Positions 61,314 to 64,000 of a stretch of DNA of 64,000 nucleotides are shown here, in pieces (the first letter of the stretch is position 1; the number at the start of each line of letters is the position of its first letter). The DNA lies in contig NZ_CANLMP010000001.1 in the NCBI RefSeq assembly GCF_947492405.1, forward strand, positions 62,001 through 126,000. The letters are read 5' to 3'. This DNA comes from an uncultured Aquimarina sp. Its GTDB lineage: Bacteria > Bacteroidota > Bacteroidia > Flavobacteriales > Flavobacteriaceae. Position numbers and translations under genes: made by a program. The notes below the pieces were generated by a model. That model ran no database searches. It worked only from the letters and a program-made list of their open reading frames with translations, and had not been told where the DNA came from.

Positions 61314-62960
61314 ATGGGTATTATTTCTTTTGTAGGGTTCACACTTTTAGTTGCCATCATATCGTATCTGGCTACAAGAAAAACCGACGAAACATCTTCT
61401 GATGGTTATTTTCTAGGAGGTCGTAGCTTAACTGCTGTGGTCATTGCAGGTTCTTTATTGCTGACAAATTTATCTACAGAGCAAATTGTAGGGCTCAACG
61501 GAGCTGCATATTCAGAAGGTATTTTAGTGATGGCTTGGGAAACACTTGCAGCTATTGCGATGGTGATTACAGCAGTTTTTTTATTACCAAGATATCTAAA
61601 AGGAGGAATAACAACGGTTCCGCAGTTTTTAGAAAGACGTTATGATACTACAACGAAAGCAATTACATCTGGATTATTTTTAACAGGTTATGTTGTAGTA
61701 TTTCTACCTATTGTTTTATACTCAGGATCTCTAGCTATTAGTACCATGTTTGATGTTCCTGAATTGTTAGGAGTTTCTAAAAGTGCTTCCATATGGATTT
61801 GTGTTATTGGTATTGGTGTTATTGGATCTATTTATGCAATATTTGGTGGATTAAAGGCGGTAGCGGTATCAGACACAATCAATGCTGTTGGATTATTAAT
61901 AGGAGGTATCATGATTCCTGTTTTTGGTTTGTTAGAAATAGGTGGCGGAAGTATCTCAGAGGGGATTAGTACATTAATGACCACAAACCCGGAAAAATTC
62001 AAAGTTATTGGAGATAGTGATTCCTCGATTCCATTTGCAACTATATTTACAGGAATGATGCTGGTCCAATTATTCTATTGGGGAACTAATCAGGCTATTA
62101 TCCAGAGAGCTCTCGGTGCTAAAAATCTAAAAGAAGGCCAAAAAGGATTATTATTAGGATCATTCTTAAAAATATTAGGTCCAATTATTGTTGTTTTACC
62201 AGGAATCATAGCTTTTCACCTTTTTAATGGAGAGTTAGAAGTGGCAGATGAAGCATATCCTACTTTAGTTAGTAAAGTGTTACCGGTTTCTTTAGTCGGT
62301 TTCTTTGCAGCAGTATTGTTTGGAGCAATATTAAGTTCTTTTAATAGTGCTTTAAATAGTTCAGTTACTTTATTTGGTTTAGATATTTATAAAGAATATA
62401 TCAATAAAGAAGCAAATGAAAAGCAAGTAGTAAAGGCAGGAAAGAGTTTTGGTATTTTATTGGCAATCCTGGCAATGGTAGTTGCTCCGTTTATTGCAAA
62501 TGCCGGTAGTCTTTTTGATTATTTGCAGGAAGTAAATGGAATATATAGTATTCCTATTTTGACAATAATAGTAGTAGGATATCTTACAAAGAAAGTTCCG
62601 GCAATTGCAGGTAAAGTTGGTATTATATCTGGATCTGTACTATATATAATCAGTCAGTTTATTATAAAACCGATTCTTCAAGGTAATGCAGTGGAAGCTG
62701 CTAAAGCTAATGGAATAACTGATCTTGCAGAATTAGGAAAGATAGAAACAGCTGCTTATCCACACTTCCTGCACGTAATGGCAATTCTTTTTGTAGTGAA
62801 TATCATTATCATGTTAATTATTGGTAAATTGTATCCAAGAGAGGAAGCATACGAACAGGAGTATACCAAAGAAGTGGATATTACCCCTTGGAAATATACA
62901 AAAGTAGTTGGAGCTATTGTATGCCTAATAGTGATATCTACTTATATCTATTTTAACTAA
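61314..62960 (+). CDS. Sodium:solute symporter (SSS family)
   Basis: A 548-residue protein with about thirteen membrane helices. Family signatures: GYFLGGRSLTAVVIAGSLLLTNLSTEQIVGLNG (unwound first helix with Ser/Thr for Na+), LPRYLKGGITTVPQFLERRYD and AVLFGAILSSFNSALNSSVTLFGLDIYKEY. The substrate (sugar, inositol, amino acid or other) cannot be told. Its stop codon is directly followed by the start of the sensor gene at 62961, so the two are co-transcribed and the sensor may respond to the symporter's substrate. Confidence 0.93.
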   Translation: MGIISFVGFTLLVAIISYLATRKTDETSSDGYFLGGRSLTAVVIAGSLLLTNLSTEQIVGLNGAAYSEGILVMAWETLAAIAMVITAVFLLPRYLKGGITTVPQFLERRYDTTTKAITSGLFLTGYVVVFLPIVLYSGSLAISTMFDVPELLGVSKSASIWICVIGIGVIGSIYAIFGGLKAVAVSDTINAVGLLIGGIMIPVFGLLEIGGGSISEGISTLMTTNPEKFKVIGDSDSSIPFATIFTGMMLVQLFYWGTNQAIIQRALGAKNLKEGQKGLLLGSFLKILGPIIVVLPGIIAFHLFNGELEVADEAYPTLVSKVLPVSLVGFFAAVLFGAILSSFNSALNSSVTLFGLDIYKEYINKEANEKQVVKAGKSFGILLAILAMVVAPFIANAGSLFDYLQEVNGIYSIPILTIIVVGYLTKKVPAIAGKVGIISGSVLYIISQFIIKPILQGNAVEAAKANGITDLAELGKIETAAYPHFLHVMAILFVVNIIIMLIIGKLYPREEAYEQEYTKEVDITPWKYTKVVGAIVCLIVISTYIYFN

Positions 62961-64000
62961 TTGAAATATATTAAAGAGACATTTTTATTTCTATACCTTT
63001 TTTTCTCGGCCATAATTTCTGCTCAGGAATTACCGCCGATAGAAGTTTATTTGCCAGATGAATATGAAGGAGGAATCCAGAACTGGTCAATTTCTCAAGC
63101 TGATAATAAATATATTTATGTAGCAAATAACGAAGGGCTTTTAGAGTTCAATGGAGCAAACTGGGAGCTTTACCCAACGCCGAATGAAACTGTAATGAGA
63201 TCGGTCAAAGTTATTGGAGAACGTATTTATACAGGGTTCTACATGAATTTTGGCTACTGGGAAAAAAATGACCTCGGAAAGCTTGAGTATACTTCATTAA
63301 GTGAGAACATAACAGAAACCCTTATCGAAGATGAGCAGTTTTGGCATATTGTCAATCAAGACGATTGGATTTTATTTCAATCTCTTCATAGAATTTATCT
63401 TTATAACGTTCACAATCAGGAGATCTCAATTATAGAATCTAGAAATGCCATTACTAATATATTCAATGTTGATGGGATAATATATTATCAGGATGTTAAT
63501 AATGGAATCTATAAAATCGAAAAAGGTAACCCAACATTAGTTATTGATAATGCAGAAGTAGTTAGTGATAAAATAGTAAATATTTCGAAATCTCAAAACG
63601 GAATTCTATTGCTAACAAGTACTAAAGGTTTCTTTGAGCTTGCTAATGGTGAGATTCGTGGGTGGAGTACACCCTTTGATGACTTATTGAACAATTCTAC
63701 CATTTATAGTAGTATAACACTTAAGGATGGCAGTTTTGTTTTAGGAACCATTTCCAAAGGACTAATATATCTTTCAGAAAAAGGAGAGATTGTATATCAA
63801 ATTAATCAGAATAAAGGCTTAAGTAATAATACAGTTTTATCTTCCTTTGAAGATATGGATGGGAATATATGGTTGGCATTGGATAAAGGTGTGAATTGTG
63901 TAAATATAAAATCGCCTGTTCAAAGTTTTAATGATGATAAAGGTACTATCGGTACCGTATATACCTCAATTGTTTTTGAAGGTTCTTTATACCTGGGAAC
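62961..64000 (+). CDS. Propeller-domain sensor/regulator, N-terminal part (cut by window end)
   Basis: The frame starts with TTG directly after the symporter TAA; the stop immediately upstream rules out an earlier start, and the encoded start, MKYIKETFLFLYLFFSAIIS AQ, is a signal peptide. The 346 visible residues contain two-component-regulator propeller repeats: NWSISQADNKYIYVANNEGL, KSQNGILLLTSTKGFFELAN and GLSNNTVLSSFEDMDGNIWL. Such proteins continue with a Y_Y_Y domain, a membrane helix and a LuxR-type or histidine kinase output, not visible here. Confidence 0.82.
   Translation, partial: MKYIKETFLFLYLFFSAIISAQELPPIEVYLPDEYEGGIQNWSISQADNKYIYVANNEGLLEFNGANWELYPTPNETVMRSVKVIGERIYTGFYMNFGYWEKNDLGKLEYTSLSENITETLIEDEQFWHIVNQDDWILFQSLHRIYLYNVHNQEISIIESRNAITNIFNVDGIIYYQDVNNGIYKIEKGNPTLVIDNAEVVSDKIVNISKSQNGILLLTSTKGFFELANGEIRGWSTPFDDLLNNSTIYSSITLKDGSFVLGTISKGLIYLSEKGEIVYQINQNKGLSNNTVLSSFEDMDGNIWLALDKGVNCVNIKSPVQSFNDDKGTIGTVYTSIVFEGSLYLG

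Overview
The window looks like a chromosomal segment of a marine-type Flavobacteriia (Bacteroidota), probably Flavobacteriaceae. Signs of this are the low GC content, A-rich leaders without Shine-Dalgarno sequences, TAnnTTTG -7 promoter boxes, a Bacteroidota-type (subtype iii) type VI secretion system, BshB1 (bacillithiol synthesis), a fused CcsBA cytochrome c maturation protein and small families known mainly from this class (DUF2452, DUF6952, TssN, TssO). An Aquimarina-like genus is a guess. Gene calls rest on reading the translated sequences; no database search was possible.

Region 1 (1-21231) is a T6SS(iii) locus. The left part reads leftward as one long cargo operon: vgrG, a VgrG-linked orphan gene, a PAAR-like DUF4280 spike, a 1017-residue unknown protein and then nine small genes for lipoproteins and membrane proteins, three of them paralogues with a GIDE (MUL1-like) domain. 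Two tssD tube genes, a lipoprotein NlpC/P60 peptidase with a tssG-like gene and tssN, and a rightward operon (tssE, tssF, PKD protein, tssK, tssO) supply tube, baseplate and envelope parts. The sheath (TssB/TssC) and ClpV/TssH are absent from the window.

Region 2 (21250-25390) is ordinary: an M61 peptidase, folE, a flavin reductase and DUF2452. Region 3 (25391-34800) looks acquired or rearranged. It holds an ECF sigma/metallopeptidase operon bounded by a 219-bp, 97% identical duplication of the DUF2452 3' end, a LytTR regulator, a cupin protein, a degenerate half tRNA-Met with its terminator, an AraC regulator and a stress-type cluster (cytochrome c-like gene broken by an in-frame TAG, DUF1772, DUF5367, NmrA). 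It ends near tRNA-Ser(TGA).

Region 4 (34897-54088) is housekeeping: tRNA-Ser, tRNA-His, an M28 peptidase, a trans-sulfuration enzyme with bshB1, a hybrid sensor kinase, a thiol-redox cluster (peroxiredoxin, thioredoxin, Tpx), dgkA, ftsK, lolA, an LptF/G permease, ribB with a degenerate RibA half, a DegT aminotransferase, a nitroreductase, a thioesterase and nhaC.

Region 5 (54089-55285) has no convincing protein gene. It carries three tandem copies of one module: a pair of direct half-sites with a 20-bp period (consensus ATGYATTTTGTCGATT), then 54-55 bp to a TACTTTTG -7 box, then a transcript of about 130-150 nt with C-rich loops ending in an AAGCCTC/GAGGCTT terminator. I read it as a family of three co-regulated small RNAs; it is the most unusual item here. 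Region 6 (55286-64000) holds a CPBP protease, rdgB, a KdsC-like phosphatase, a DUF2520 protein, ccsBA, an SSS symporter and the start of a propeller sensor gene cut by the window end.
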